This document shows positions 46,520 to 57,096 of a DNA stretch of 64,000 nucleotides, in pieces (the stretch's first letter is position 1; every line of letters begins with the position of its first letter). The notes under the pieces were generated by a model that was not told where the DNA came from, ran no database searches, and was given only the letters and a program-made list of their open reading frames with translations. Both the position numbers and the translations under genes were made by a program. This stretch comes from Oscillospiraceae bacterium. Lineage in GTDB: Bacteria > Bacillota > Clostridia > Oscillospirales > Oscillospiraceae. The stretch covers positions 136,844-200,843 of the forward strand of contig JAFQCV010000006.1 in the NCBI GenBank assembly GCA_017416325.1, in the 5' to 3' direction.

Positions 46520-49500
46520 GTTTTGTGCATTTACATGTCCATAGCGAATACAGCCTTCTTGACGGTGCTTGTCGAATCCGTGGAATAATGGATCGCGTAA
46601 AAGAACTTGGCCAGTCCGCTATTGCTATCACTGATCACGGTGTAATGTATGGGTGTATCGATTTTTATAAAGCAGCAAAAGCTGCCGGTGTGAAACCCAT
46701 TATCGGCTGCGAAGTATATGTTGCGCGCCGCAGTATCGAAGACCGCATTTATGGTATCGATAACGACCCATATCACCTTGTCTTGCTCTGTGAAAACCGA
46801 AAGGGTTATGAGAATCTGTGCAAATTGGTGTCTGAAGGGTTCATTCACGGTTTCTACGGCAAGCCTCGGGTGGACTTAGAACTTTTAAGCCGTTACCATG
46901 AGGGTTTGATTGCGCTTTCTGCCTGTCTCGCCGGTGCCATTCCGCAGCGTCTGCTGGAAGATGATTATTCTGCGGCTCTGGAATACGCTCAGAAGCTGGC
47001 AAGTATTTTTGGGCCGGATAAATTCTATCTGGAGCTGCAGGATCACGGTATCGAGGAACAGAACATTGTCAACCAAGGTATTCTGCGCCTTTCCAGAGAA
47101 ACGGGACTACCTCTTGTTGTTACAAATGATGCCCATTATCTGCGCAAAGAGGATGCCAAAATTCAGGATGTTCTTCTTTGTATTCAAACAGGAAAAACGG
47201 TAGATGACCCCAACCGCATGAAATTCACCGGTGAAGAATTTTACTTAAAGAGCGAAGAGGAACTTCGGCAGCTTTTCCCCAATTGTGATGAAGCCTTCGA
47301 AAATACCGTAAAGATTGCCGAGATGTGCAACTTAGAGTTTGTCTTTAACCAGTATCACTTACCGTCATTTCCTGTACCGGAAGGGTATACCAATGAAGAT
47401 TATTTTCGCAAGCTCTGCAACGACGGTTTTCAAGAGCGTTATCCCAACGCCCCCCAAGATTATTGGGGTAGGTTGGAGTATGAAATCGGTGTCATTAGCC
47501 GAATGGGGTATGTCAACTACTACTTGATTGTTTGGGACTTCATTCGCCACGCCAAAGAGTCCGGGATCCCCGTTGGCCCGGGCCGCGGATCGGGAGCGGC
47601 ATCCATTGTGGCATACTGTCTGCATATTACAGAAGTAGACCCCATGAAATATGCGCTGATCTTTGAGCGATTCCTGAACCCGGAGCGCGTCAGTATGCCG
47701 GATTTTGATACGGACTTTTGTCAGGAACGCCGTGGAGAAGTCATCGACTATGTTATGGAAAAATACGGCCACGACCATGTTGCGCAGATTGCGACATTTG
47801 GCACGATGGCTGCAAGAGGCGCGATTCGTGATGTTGGCCGCGCTTTGAATTTTTCCTATGCAGAAACGGATATTGTTGCGAAATTAGTACCGACAACCCT
47901 GCATATTACTTTGCGTGAAGCTTTGGAAGCATCACCAAATCTAAAAGAAATGTACGATGAGGACGCCCGTGTCAAGGAGCTTATTGACACAGCCATGAGC
48001 TTAGAGGGTATGCCCCGAAACACTTCAACCCACGCTGCCGGTGTTGTGATCACGGCTGAGCCTGTGGAGAATTATGTACCACTGAGCCGTAACGATGACA
48101 CAGTTGTTACCCAGTATACTATGACCACCATTGAGGAACTCGGCCTTCTGAAGATGGACTTTCTGGGCCTTCGAAATCTGACCGTCATTAAAGATGCCCA
48201 GACTCAGATCCGCAGACATCAACCGGATTTTTCTATTGACAGAATCCCTGACGATGACCCTCAGACCTTTTCCATGCTGGCAGAAGGCAAAACACAAGGC
48301 GTGTTCCAGCTGGAATCCCCAGGCATAACCGGTGTATGTGTGAATATGCGGCCCACATCCATCGAAGATTTGACAGCTATCGTTGCTTTGTACCGTCCCG
48401 GTCCTATGGACTCCATTCCCAAGTTTATTGCCAATAAGCTGGACCCAAAGAAAATCACATACAAAACACCTCAGTTGGAACCGATTCTGCGTGTTACATA
48501 CGGTTGCATTGTATACCAGGAGCAGGTTATTGAAATATTCCGTTCTCTGGGCGGATACACCATGGGACAAGCTGACAATATCCGTCGGGCTATCTCCAAA
48601 AAGAAGATGAATGTCATTGAAGCGGAACGCAAAGTCTTCGTCTACGGCGACTCGGAGCAGGGGATCCCCGGTGCAATATCCAAGGGAGTCACGGAATCCG
48701 CCGCGCAGTCGATTTACGACGAGATTGTAGATTTTGCCAACTATGCGTTCAACAAGGCGCATGCGGTATGCTATGCCGTAGTATCCTATCAAACAGCATA
48801 TCTGAAGTGCCATTATCCCAAGGAGTATATGGCGGCACTGATGACCTCTGTTTTAGATTCAGCAACCAAAATCTCAGGCTATATTGCTGAGTGTAAGGAA
48901 ATGGGGATCTCTGTTCTAAAGCCCGATATCAACCACTCAGATGATCCTTTTATTGTGGAAGGGGATTCTATCCGGTTTGGTTTAGGTGCTGTCAAAAATG
49001 TTGGACGCGGTTTGATCCGCAGTATGGTTGCAAAGCGCAATGAGGATGGTCCGTTCCAGTCACTAGAGGATTTTCTGCAACGAATGGGAGAAGGGGAGCT
49101 GAACAAACGCGCTGTTGAGAACTTCATAAAATGCGGCGCCATGGACTGTTTTGGTCACCACCGCAGCGAGCTGCTGTCGGTGTATGACATGATGATGGAC
49201 AGCGTCTCCACTTCCAGAAAAAAGAATCTGGACGGACAGATGGGATTATTTTCTATGCTTGAGAATACGGATACCGCTGTTGCGATACCCATTCCGTCAC
49301 TGCCTGAGCTTAGTCCCGGCGATATGATGACCATGGAGAAAGAAACAACCGGTGTTTACATCTCCGGTCACCCTATGGATGATTACCGCCAGTATCTGAA
49401 AGGTACCCACGTTGTGAGTATCGGCAGCTTGTTAAGTGAGGAAAGTACCTATCGGGACGATCAAATTGTCAGTGTTGCCGGTATCGTTCAAAATCTCAAA

Positions 49501-49977
49501 ATGAAAACCACACGGAACAATTCCATGATGGCCTATGTTACCCTTGAGGACGACACAGGTGCTATTGAGATGCTGGCTTTTTCCAATGTGCTCGGAGAAC
49601 ATGGCGGGTACCTGCGTGATAATACCGCTGTTGTGATCACCGGCAGGCTGTCTCTTCGTGACGATAAAGACCCACAAGTTATTATCAATCGGGCCAGACC
49701 TATTACGGATTACTCTGAAATGCCGCCTGCTCTGCGGCCGGCACCGGAACCAAAGCCGCAGCGGCCGTTTGGCACTCTGTATTTGCGTCTTACTTCAGAA
49801 TCCGATCCTCGCTACCGTAAAGTAAAGGCCATCTTAAATATGTTCCCCGGTGACCGCTCCGTTGTGCTGTTCTTTGCGGATACACGGCAGCGCAGAGGCA
49901 CACAAACAAGCTTTGACAGCATCATGCTGGATGAACTTACAGAAGTCCTTGGCGCTGAAAACGTGGTGTTAAAATAA
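46516..49977 (+). CDS. dnaE: DNA polymerase III subunit alpha (DnaE type)
   Basis: An 1153-residue replicative polymerase. It has an N-terminal PHP domain (FVHLHVHSEYSLLDGACRI, AIAITDHGVMYG), catalytic aspartates in GPGRGSGAASIV and MPDFDTDFCQERR, finger-region RAISKKKMNVIE, helix-hairpin-helix near residues 770-880 and a C-terminal OB domain (VSVAGIVQNLKMKTTRNNSM). It is the DnaE type without the built-in exonuclease of PolC. The start overlaps the whiA stop (ATGA). Confidence 0.97.
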   Translation: MSFVHLHVHSEYSLLDGACRIRGIMDRVKELGQSAIAITDHGVMYGCIDFYKAAKAAGVKPIIGCEVYVARRSIEDRIYGIDNDPYHLVLLCENRKGYENLCKLVSEGFIHGFYGKPRVDLELLSRYHEGLIALSACLAGAIPQRLLEDDYSAALEYAQKLASIFGPDKFYLELQDHGIEEQNIVNQGILRLSRETGLPLVVTNDAHYLRKEDAKIQDVLLCIQTGKTVDDPNRMKFTGEEFYLKSEEELRQLFPNCDEAFENTVKIAEMCNLEFVFNQYHLPSFPVPEGYTNEDYFRKLCNDGFQERYPNAPQDYWGRLEYEIGVISRMGYVNYYLIVWDFIRHAKESGIPVGPGRGSGAASIVAYCLHITEVDPMKYALIFERFLNPERVSMPDFDTDFCQERRGEVIDYVMEKYGHDHVAQIATFGTMAARGAIRDVGRALNFSYAETDIVAKLVPTTLHITLREALEASPNLKEMYDEDARVKELIDTAMSLEGMPRNTSTHAAGVVITAEPVENYVPLSRNDDTVVTQYTMTTIEELGLLKMDFLGLRNLTVIKDAQTQIRRHQPDFSIDRIPDDDPQTFSMLAEGKTQGVFQLESPGITGVCVNMRPTSIEDLTAIVALYRPGPMDSIPKFIANKLDPKKITYKTPQLEPILRVTYGCIVYQEQVIEIFRSLGGYTMGQADNIRRAISKKKMNVIEAERKVFVYGDSEQGIPGAISKGVTESAAQSIYDEIVDFANYAFNKAHAVCYAVVSYQTAYLKCHYPKEYMAALMTSVLDSATKISGYIAECKEMGISVLKPDINHSDDPFIVEGDSIRFGLGAVKNVGRGLIRSMVAKRNEDGPFQSLEDFLQRMGEGELNKRAVENFIKCGAMDCFGHHRSELLSVYDMMMDSVSTSRKKNLDGQMGLFSMLENTDTAVAIPIPSLPELSPGDMMTMEKETTGVYISGHPMDDYRQYLKGTHVVSIGSLLSEESTYRDDQIVSVAGIVQNLKMKTTRNNSMMAYVTLEDDTGAIEMLAFSNVLGEHGGYLRDNTAVVITGRLSLRDDKDPQVIINRARPITDYSEMPPALRPAPEPKPQRPFGTLYLRLTSESDPRYRKVKAILNMFPGDRSVVLFFADTRQRRGTQTSFDSIMLDELTEVLGAENVVLK

Positions 49978-50031
49978 CTTTCCTTTTTCGTGCGGATGTG
50001 TTATAATTATTGGAATTGGAGGTGATCGCAC

Positions 50032-51351
50032 TTGAAGCAAGCAATGAAAGTCATGATTGTTATTGCATTATTGGCCGGAGTATTATGCGGCTGCAGCATG
50101 CACACCATCAGTGAGCTTTACTGCTTGCCGATGCGATCTGAAGAATATACTGGTCTTCGGTCCGCAATAGACCAAATTATGAACGGGCGTGAATATAGCG
50201 CGCCAATTTCCGGTGAAAACCGGCAAACTGTTCAGTCCACAGACCTGGATGGTGACGGTATCGTCGAGTATATTCTCTTCTCCAAAAGTCTGGATGAAAA
50301 ACCGCTGCAGATTTTCATTTTTTCACTTGACGGTGAAGATTATGTTCTGCTGGATAGGATCGATTGTAATGGATCCGCTTTCGAGCAGGTCGAATATGTT
50401 CAGATGAACGACAGACCCGGAATGGAAATTGTTGTTGGCAGGCAGGTAAGCGACCAAGTGCTTCGAACTGTAAGTGTTTACACACTTGTTAACGGACAAA
50501 TGGAACAAGTGCTGTCCAGTGGTTATACAAAATTCCTGTGCAGCGATCTTGATAAGGATAATCTATCAGAACTGCTGATTTTGCGGCCCAGCTCGGCAAA
50601 CCCCAATAACGGTATTGCGGAAATGTTTGGGTTTGAAGGCAGCACAATGGAGCGTTCTCCGGAAATCAACATGTCGGGTTCTGCGGAAAGCATAAAGCGA
50701 ATCATGCTTGGCACGTTAAACGATGGTGTTCACGCCATGTATGTAGCCAGCAGCGTTGACAACAGCACTTTGATCACGGATATTTATGCAGTCGTGGATG
50801 GCATATTTACAAACGTTTCATTTTCAAACGAATCTGGAACCAGTGTGCAAACACTGCGAAACTACTACGTATACGCGGATGACATTGATAGCGACGGTGT
50901 CTTGGAACTTCCCAGCCTGATAACCATGAAAACAACGGAAACTAACGAAACAGAACAGCAATACCTAATTCGTTGGTTTGCCATGACATCCCTTGGTCAG
51001 GAAGTCGATAAGCAGTACACTTATCACAATTTTGTTGGCGGTTGGTATCTGCAACTGGATAAAACATTAGCGCCAAGAATTACCGTTTCACCCAAAGGCA
51101 ACAGTTATGAATTCAGCCTTTGGGATGAGTCCTTATCACAAACCGAAAAGCTTTTAACGATTTATGTTCTTACCGGACAAAAACGCGAGGAGCAAGCTGT
51201 GGAAGATAATCGTTTTGTGATATATAAAACAGACACCACCATTTATGCCGGAAATCTTGAAGTTGCTTCAGCAGCCTATGGAATTTCCAGGGAAAGTTTA
51301 ATCCAAAGTTTCCGTTTGATCCTTCAGGACTGGAAGACAGGCGAGATATAG
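50032..51351 (+). CDS. Lipoprotein with VCBS/FG-GAP-like Asp-rich repeats
   Basis: A 439-residue exported lipoprotein: signal peptide with lipobox (IALLAGVLCGC, Cys at about residue 22) and then at least three Asp-rich loops of the DxDxDG type, STDLDGDGIVEYILF, CSDLDKDNLSELLIL and ADDIDSDGVLELPSL, as in VCBS/FG-GAP beta-propeller repeats that bind calcium. The TTG start at 50032 has GGAGG nine bases upstream. It is followed after 11 bases by a response regulator and histidine kinase, so it may be the sensor accessory or target of that system. Function not known. Confidence 0.75.
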   Translation: MKQAMKVMIVIALLAGVLCGCSMHTISELYCLPMRSEEYTGLRSAIDQIMNGREYSAPISGENRQTVQSTDLDGDGIVEYILFSKSLDEKPLQIFIFSLDGEDYVLLDRIDCNGSAFEQVEYVQMNDRPGMEIVVGRQVSDQVLRTVSVYTLVNGQMEQVLSSGYTKFLCSDLDKDNLSELLILRPSSANPNNGIAEMFGFEGSTMERSPEINMSGSAESIKRIMLGTLNDGVHAMYVASSVDNSTLITDIYAVVDGIFTNVSFSNESGTSVQTLRNYYVYADDIDSDGVLELPSLITMKTTETNETEQQYLIRWFAMTSLGQEVDKQYTYHNFVGGWYLQLDKTLAPRITVSPKGNSYEFSLWDESLSQTEKLLTIYVLTGQKREEQAVEDNRFVIYKTDTTIYAGNLEVASAAYGISRESLIQSFRLILQDWKTGEI

Positions 51352-51362
51352 GAGGGGCATCC

Positions 51363-52049
51363 ATGAAGAAAGTTTTGATCTTGGAAGATGAAGAAAATAT
51401 TCGCAGCTTCGTTGTCATTAATCTCAGACGCGCCGGATATGAAGTGCTGGAAGCAGCGACCGGAACTCAGGCGTTGGAGCGGTTGCAGCAATATCCCGAT
51501 GTAGGCGTTGCGATTCTGGATATTATGCTGCCGGATATGGACGGCTTTGATGTATGCCGCAGAATTCGCGCCAACAACAAGCAGATGGGCATCATTATGC
51601 TTACCGCAAGAACGCAGGAGATGGACAAGGTTACCGGTTTGATGACCGGCGCAGACGATTATGTTACAAAGCCCTTTTCTCCGGCAGAACTGACCGCCCG
51701 AATCGATGCGCTTTTCCGTCGTCTGGGAGGCGATAACGGAGTATCCTCTGAGCTTTTGACACAAGGTCCTTTTGTCATGAATACCCGAAATCATACATTG
51801 GAAAAGGACGGCGCCCGTATCCGTCTGACTCAGGTTGAGTATTCCATCATGAAGGTCTTCATGCAAAACCCTGGCCGAGCGCTGTCCCGGGAGGATATTC
51901 TTGCCGCTGTATGGGGGCGGGATTTCGAAGGTGATCTCAAAATCGTGGATGTCAACATTCGCAGACTTCGCATCAAGATTGAAGATGACACTACAGCCCC
52001 CACTTATATTACAACGGTTTGGGGATTTGGTTACAAGTGGGGAAATTAA
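51363..52049 (+). CDS. OmpR family response regulator
   Basis: A 228-residue two-component regulator: receiver domain with phospho-acceptor Asp53 in VAILDIMLPDMDG, acidic pocket in LILEDEENIRSF and Lys in DDYVTKPFSPAEL, then an OmpR/PhoB winged helix (LTQVEYSIMKVFMQNPGRAL, KIVDVNIRRLRIKIE). It is coupled to the histidine kinase 21 bases downstream. Regulon unknown. Confidence 0.95.
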   Translation: MKKVLILEDEENIRSFVVINLRRAGYEVLEAATGTQALERLQQYPDVGVAILDIMLPDMDGFDVCRRIRANNKQMGIIMLTARTQEMDKVTGLMTGADDYVTKPFSPAELTARIDALFRRLGGDNGVSSELLTQGPFVMNTRNHTLEKDGARIRLTQVEYSIMKVFMQNPGRALSREDILAAVWGRDFEGDLKIVDVNIRRLRIKIEDDTTAPTYITTVWGFGYKWGN

Positions 52050-52070
52050 ACTCACAGAAACGAGGATGCT

Positions 52071-53480
52071 ATGAAAAAAGTAGGCGGCTTGCGAAAACGA
52101 TGGCTTATTAATACAATAGGCGTGGTCTTTGCATTGGGGCTCGCCTGCGTAGCAGCGATCACATTCTCTTTTGCAGTTTATTACTACAATGGCATGGAGT
52201 CTGATTTGAGCTACCGCGCCAAAACAACTGTAGATTACTTTTCCAATCACATTAATCAAAATTATAAGGAGTACTATCAGTCCTGCATTAACTACGCCAA
52301 TACTTTCGAAGGAAAGAACCAGATTGAGCTGCAGTTCATCAATGCAAACGGTAAACTGGTAGCGACTTCTTATGGCGGATGGGCAGGGCAGGTTCCGGTT
52401 ACTTCTGACATACAGGATGCCATTACATTTCGTGAGCCGCGGCCTTATGTGGGCGCAGATCCCACTACCGGTGAGCGGATTATTGCAGTCTCCTGTCCTA
52501 TGATTTACAGCAATGGCGAAGTTATTGGTGTATTGCGCTATGTGACATCCACGCGGCTTCTGGACAAACAGATCGTTATGGTCGCAATTTATGCGTTTTG
52601 CGCGCTTCTTGTGGTCATGGTAATTCTGTTGCTTAGTAACGGTTATTATATCCGTTCTATTTTGATTCCGGTTGCTGAGATTACAGAAAAAGCAAAACGA
52701 ATCGCTGATGGAAGTTATGGTATTCAGATCCAGACACACTATAATGACGAGATCGGTGAACTGGTAAATACTATCAACGAAATGTCTGTCCAAATCAATC
52801 AAAACGACACCATGCAGCGTGAATTCATCTCATCGCTTTCCCATGAATTGAGAACGCCATTAACTGCTATTACCGGCTGGAGCGAAACACTCCTGGCCGA
52901 TGAAAATCTCGATTCTGAAACACGTCGCGGTATGAATATCATTCTGAAGGAAGGACGTCGTCTTACAGGACTTGTTGTAGACCTTCTGGACTTTACACGA
53001 ATACAGGATGGCCGCATGACCTTGAATATTCGGCAAACGGATATTCGTGGTGAATTTGAAGACACCGTGTTCATGTATTCCAGCCGTCTTTCCCAAGAAG
53101 AAATGGAGCTTGTATACATCGAAAACGATCAGGAAATTCCGGATATTCCATGTGACCCGGAACGTATGCGCCAAGTGTTTTTGAATATTTTAGACAATGC
53201 TGCCAAACATGGAAAAGACGGAAAGCGCATTGATGCATCCATTACCCACGAAAACAGCAACATCGTTATTAGAATTCGGGATTACGGTCCCGGAATCTCT
53301 GAGGATGAGCTTCCGCTGGTGAAAAAGAAATTTTACAAGGGCAGTTCCAAAGCCCGCGGCAGCGGCATTGGATTGGCTGTTTGTGACGAAATTGTACTGA
53401 AACACAGAGGCACATTGACACTTGAGAACGCCGAAGGCGGTGGTACATTGGTTACTGTAGAGCTGCCGGATATGCAGTAA
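52071..53480 (+). CDS. Sensor histidine kinase (HAMP, membrane-bound)
   Basis: A 469-residue kinase with two membrane helices (about 11-37 and 168-190) enclosing an extracellular sensor domain, a HAMP domain, the H-box SSLSHELRTPLTAI with His258, and the N, G1 and G2 boxes (FLNILDNAAKHG, IRDYGPGISEDEL, GSGIGLAVCDEI). It partners with the regulator upstream. The sensor ligand is unknown; the calcium-loop lipoprotein next door could be part of sensing. Confidence 0.94.
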   Translation: MKKVGGLRKRWLINTIGVVFALGLACVAAITFSFAVYYYNGMESDLSYRAKTTVDYFSNHINQNYKEYYQSCINYANTFEGKNQIELQFINANGKLVATSYGGWAGQVPVTSDIQDAITFREPRPYVGADPTTGERIIAVSCPMIYSNGEVIGVLRYVTSTRLLDKQIVMVAIYAFCALLVVMVILLLSNGYYIRSILIPVAEITEKAKRIADGSYGIQIQTHYNDEIGELVNTINEMSVQINQNDTMQREFISSLSHELRTPLTAITGWSETLLADENLDSETRRGMNIILKEGRRLTGLVVDLLDFTRIQDGRMTLNIRQTDIRGEFEDTVFMYSSRLSQEEMELVYIENDQEIPDIPCDPERMRQVFLNILDNAAKHGKDGKRIDASITHENSNIVIRIRDYGPGISEDELPLVKKKFYKGSSKARGSGIGLAVCDEIVLKHRGTLTLENAEGGGTLVTVELPDMQ

Positions 53481-53492
53481 GGAAGGAAAACT

Positions 53493-54500
53493 ATGTCCAA
53501 CAAAGATGCGCAGCCTTGCTGCGAAAAGTTTAAAACCATGATCGGCGGACAGGCATTGATCGAAGGTATAATGATGCGCGGACCAGAAAAGGATGCCATT
53601 GTGATCCGTAAAGGTGGGGAACTGACCTTGGAATGTACCCCGCGAAAGACGTATCCTAAAGGCTCCTTCTGTAGCATGCCGTTCATTCGCGGTTGTGTAA
53701 ATTTCTTTGATTCCCAAGTTACCGGTGTCAAAGCCTTAATGCGTTCAGCGGACCTTTCTGCAGACGAAGATACACCGGCGGAAAATCCCAGTAAATTCGA
53801 TTTATGGCTGGAAAATAAGCTTGGAAATGAAGGGTTTCAAAAAGCAGTCATTGGTTTGGCTGTTGCATTAGGCCTTGGACTTTCCATTGGCTTGTTTTTC
53901 TTGCTTCCTATGGTCGTCAGCGGTTTTTTTGATAAGTGGATTCATAATGTTCTGACCCTGAATTTGATTGAGGGCCTGATTCGAATGACCGTTTTTATTG
54001 TTTATATGGTCTTGGTTTCCCACATGCAGGAAATGCGCAGAGTTTTTGCCTATCACGGTGCAGAACACAAAACCATTCGCTGTTATGAGGCGGGCATGGA
54101 GCTTACTGTGGAAAATGTCCGCAGGCAAACATGCCTTCATCCACGGTGCGGAACAAGCTTTTTATTGATTGTTATGGTAATTTCCATCCTGGTATTTTCC
54201 ATCGCATCCTCTGGATTGCTTGCGATATTTCCGGCTTTGGAAGCCATGCGCGGCAGTTTCCTGTTCCGTCTGATTATGATTCTGTTTAAGCTTCTTTTGT
54301 TGCCGCTGGTTGTTTCTATCACATACGAGATTAATCGTTTTGCGGGAAGACATGAGAACAGATTCACAAAAATTCTTACAGCACCGGGCATGTGGTTCCA
54401 AAACTTCACTACTAACGAACCGGATGATTCCATGATTGAGGTTGCAATCGCTGCTGTAAAAGCTGTCCTTCCTGAAAAGGAGGGTGCAGACCGTTGGTAA
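53493..54500 (+). CDS. DUF1385 family membrane protein (YqhQ-like)
   Basis: A 335-residue protein with the family marks IGGQALIEGIMMRGPEKDAI, VYMVLVSHMQEMRRVFAYHG, AEHKTIRCYE, HPRCGTSFLLIVMVISI, and about four membrane helices. The Cys/His/Glu-rich HGAEHKTIRCYE and HPRCG segments could bind a metal. Its role is not established. It overlaps prmC, an association seen in many Firmicutes. Confidence 0.9.
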   Translation: MSNKDAQPCCEKFKTMIGGQALIEGIMMRGPEKDAIVIRKGGELTLECTPRKTYPKGSFCSMPFIRGCVNFFDSQVTGVKALMRSADLSADEDTPAENPSKFDLWLENKLGNEGFQKAVIGLAVALGLGLSIGLFFLLPMVVSGFFDKWIHNVLTLNLIEGLIRMTVFIVYMVLVSHMQEMRRVFAYHGAEHKTIRCYEAGMELTVENVRRQTCLHPRCGTSFLLIVMVISILVFSIASSGLLAIFPALEAMRGSFLFRLIMILFKLLLLPLVVSITYEINRFAGRHENRFTKILTAPGMWFQNFTTNEPDDSMIEVAIAAVKAVLPEKEGADRW

Positions 54501-55366
54501 AGAAATACTCGCAGCTGTATTCCGATCTGCGGCACATTTTACTAAAAACCGAAGGCGCACAGTCTGCCGGGTTTTTAGCGAGAACTATCATCTGCCATTT
54601 TGGAAATATCACTCAAGAACAGTTGTTGGCAAACGGTGAGTTGTATGCTTCTGAGCCCATTTGTGAGGCTTCTGAAGCCGCCGTAATGCGATTTATAGCC
54701 GGAAAGCCCCTGGCGTACATCCTGGGAGAATGGGAGTTTTACGGCCTTAAGTTGACTGTGACACCGGATGTTTTGATTCCACGGGATGACACTTGCGCCG
54801 TGGCAGCTTTGGCGATTCAACAAAGCTTGTTTCTTGAGAAATCCCCCAGAATTTTGGATCTTTGCACCGGCTCCGGTTGTATTGGATTGGCCATCGCCAG
54901 CCGTGTACCGGATGCCCGGGTAACCTTGGGAGACATATCCAAAGAAGCTCTTGCGATTGCTCGCAATAATATCTTGAGAAATCATTTCAGCGGGCGGGTA
55001 TCCGCTATTCAAGTGGATGCGCTCAAAGAGCCTTCTTCTTTCCTGGGGAAATTTGATTTAATCGTCTCCAATCCTCCGTATATTACCACGCAGGAAATGG
55101 AAGAACTTCCCAAAAGCGTCACTGATTTCGAACCGCATTTAGCTCTGCACGGTGGTGATGACGGCTTACTATTTTACCGCGCAATTGCCCGGAACTATAA
55201 AAGAGCATTAAAGCCTGGCGGCTTTCTCTGCTTTGAATTCGGTATGGGGCAGGGGAATGCTGTCTGCGAGATTTTAGAAAATAATGGGTATACCATTCTG
55301 GAACGTTCCAGAGATTATAACGACAGAGAGAGGGCTGTGCTGGCACAGCTTATCAGGAAGGATTGA
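54494..55366 (+). CDS. prmC: Peptide chain release factor N5-glutamine methyltransferase
   Basis: A 290-residue SAM methyltransferase that modifies the GGQ glutamine of release factors. Motifs: [35 protein letters not shown] (SAM), and catalytic [12 protein letters not shown]. Start TTG at 54494, GGAGGG eight bases upstream, overlapping the DUF1385 stop. prfA, the usual neighbour, is not in the window. recA begins six bases after the stop. Confidence 0.95.
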   Translation: MVKKYSQLYSDLRHILLKTEGAQSAGFLARTIICHFGNITQEQLLANGELYASEPICEASEAAVMRFIAGKPLAYILGEWEFYGLKLTVTPDVLIPRDDTCAVAALAIQQSLFLEKSPRILDLCTGSGCIGLAIASRVPDARVTLGDISKEALAIARNNILRNHFSGRVSAIQVDALKEPSSFLGKFDLIVSNPPYITTQEMEELPKSVTDFEPHLALHGGDDGLLFYRAIARNYKRALKPGGFLCFEFGMGQGNAVCEILENNGYTILERSRDYNDRERAVLAQLIRKD

Positions 55367-55371
55367 TTACT

Positions 55372-56478
55372 ATGGCGACAAAGAAAACCTCTTACGAAGC
55401 ACCGACACCCGCATCCGACAAGAAGAAAGCCTTACAGACAGCGCTGCTGCAAATTGAGAAGAATTTCGGCAAGGGTACTGTTATGCGCTTGGGCGACCGT
55501 CCCGAAATGAATGTGGAAGCCATCCCTACCGGCAGCCTTGCTTTGGATGCCGCGCTGGGTATCGGCGGTGTACCCAAGGGCAGAATTATCGAGATCTACG
55601 GTCCCGAATCCTCCGGCAAGACCACTTTAGCGCTGCATATTCTGGCGCAGGCTCAGAAAATGGGCGGCGAGGTTGCTTTTGTGGATGCTGAGCACGCTCT
55701 GGACCCTGTTTATGCGGCTGCGCTGGGTGTGGATACCGATAATATGCTGGTTTCTCAGCCGGACACCGGTGAACAGGCCTTGGAGATTACCGATGCGCTG
55801 GTTCGTTCCGGCGCTGTGGATGCCGTTGTTGTTGACTCCGTTGCCGCGCTCGTACCGAAGCAGGAGATCGAAGGCGAAATGGGCGACACCTTTGTTGGTC
55901 TGCAGGCACGCCTCATGTCCCAGGCCCTTCGTAAGTTGGCAGGTACCATTTCCAAAACAAATTGCGTTGTTATCTTCATCAACCAGCTTCGCATGAAGAT
56001 CGGTGTTATGTACGGAAATCCCGAAACCACCACCGGCGGCAATGCCTTGAAGTTCTATTCTTCCGTCCGTTTGGATGTCCGCCGCGTGGAAGCAATCAAA
56101 GAAGGTGGTAATACCATCGGTAATAAGACCCGCGTTAAAGTTGTCAAGAATAAAGTTGCGCCGCCTTTCCGTGAAGCTTACTTTGATATCATGTACGGTC
56201 AGGGCATCTCTAAGTGGGGCGAACTGGTAGACCTCGCTGTCCAGATGGACATCATTCAGAAGTCCGGCAGTTGGTTCTCTATGGGGGACGAAAGGATTGG
56301 ACAGGGTAAGGACAGTGTAAAATCCTACCTGATGGAAAATCCCGAGATTGCAGAGCAAGTTGAAACCCAAGTCCGGGCCAATTTGCTTTCTGCGAATGCC
56401 GCAGCTTCTGCAACCGCCGCAAAGCCAGCGCAGCAGCCTGTAGCCGTCAGCGCGGACGATTTTAACGATGAGGATTGA
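55372..56478 (+). CDS. recA: Recombinase A
   Basis: A 368-residue strand-exchange protein. Walker [10 protein letters not shown], Walker [11 protein letters not shown], loop L1/L2 region, [19 protein letters not shown] and an acidic C-terminal tail (SADDFNDED). The ATG at 55372 follows AAGGA; two in-frame residues groups upstream are ignored. recX overlaps its last 11 bases. No LexA-type operator is easily seen, as it lies within the prmC end. Confidence 0.97.
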   Translation: MATKKTSYEAPTPASDKKKALQTALLQIEKNFGKGTVMRLGDRPEMNVEAIPTGSLALDAALGIGGVPKGRIIEIYGPESSGKTTLALHILAQAQKMGGEVAFVDAEHALDPVYAAALGVDTDNMLVSQPDTGEQALEITDALVRSGAVDAVVVDSVAALVPKQEIEGEMGDTFVGLQARLMSQALRKLAGTISKTNCVVIFINQLRMKIGVMYGNPETTTGGNALKFYSSVRLDVRRVEAIKEGGNTIGNKTRVKVVKNKVAPPFREAYFDIMYGQGISKWGELVDLAVQMDIIQKSGSWFSMGDERIGQGKDSVKSYLMENPEIAEQVETQVRANLLSANAAASATAAKPAQQPVAVSADDFNDED

Positions 56479-57094
56479 TTCTCTTTCTGCAAATCCAGAC
56501 AGGGCAGGGAAGTACCGGGTACAGCTGTCTGACGGTTCGGTTCTAAAGCTATACAGTCAAACAATCGCGGACTTTGGACTGTACGCCGGCATGGAAATGA
56601 CAGAAGAGGAGCTGGATGCTTTGAAAGCAGCTGCCGGTCAAATGTCGGCGAAAATGCGCGCTGTGCGAATTGTTGCGGCTTCCGGTGTATCCAAAAGAGA
56701 CCTTGAGCAGCGGCTGATTCACAAAGGCGAATCCGTTAAGAACGCCCGTGAAGCTGTAGAGTGGATGGCAGAGTTGGATTTGATAGATGACAGAAAGACC
56801 GCAGAACATATCATCAGCAACTGCATCCATAAAGGCTATGGGATTTCCCGTGCCAAACAGGCCTTATACGAGAAAAGAATCCCCAAGGAAATCTGGCCCG
56901 ATGTCTTGGCGGAATATCCCGATCAAACGGATAAGATCCTTATGTTTTTAAGATCCAAGCTGCCCGAGAATCCAACACAACGGGATGTGCGCAGAGCCGT
57001 TGAAGCTTTGTTGCGTCGTGGGCATAATTACGGACAGATAAAGCGCGCCCTTGAGCAGCTTTCTCTGGATCCAGATGATCTCCCGGAGGAGTAA
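56468..57094 (+). CDS. recX: RecA regulator RecX
   Basis: A 208-residue protein of three-helix repeats ([55 protein letters not shown]) that binds and modulates RecA filaments. It overlaps recA by 11 bases, so it is translated in step with its target. Full length for Firmicute RecX. Confidence 0.9.
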   Translation: MRIDSLSANPDRAGKYRVQLSDGSVLKLYSQTIADFGLYAGMEMTEEELDALKAAAGQMSAKMRAVRIVAASGVSKRDLEQRLIHKGESVKNAREAVEWMAELDLIDDRKTAEHIISNCIHKGYGISRAKQALYEKRIPKEIWPDVLAEYPDQTDKILMFLRSKLPENPTQRDVRRAVEALLRRGHNYGQIKRALEQLSLDPDDLPEE

Positions 57095-57096
57095 AT

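Noticed and set aside
51324..52802. 492-codon minus-strand frame across the response regulator and kinase
   Set aside because: Shadow of two genes with intact domains; spans their junction and has no recognisable domain.
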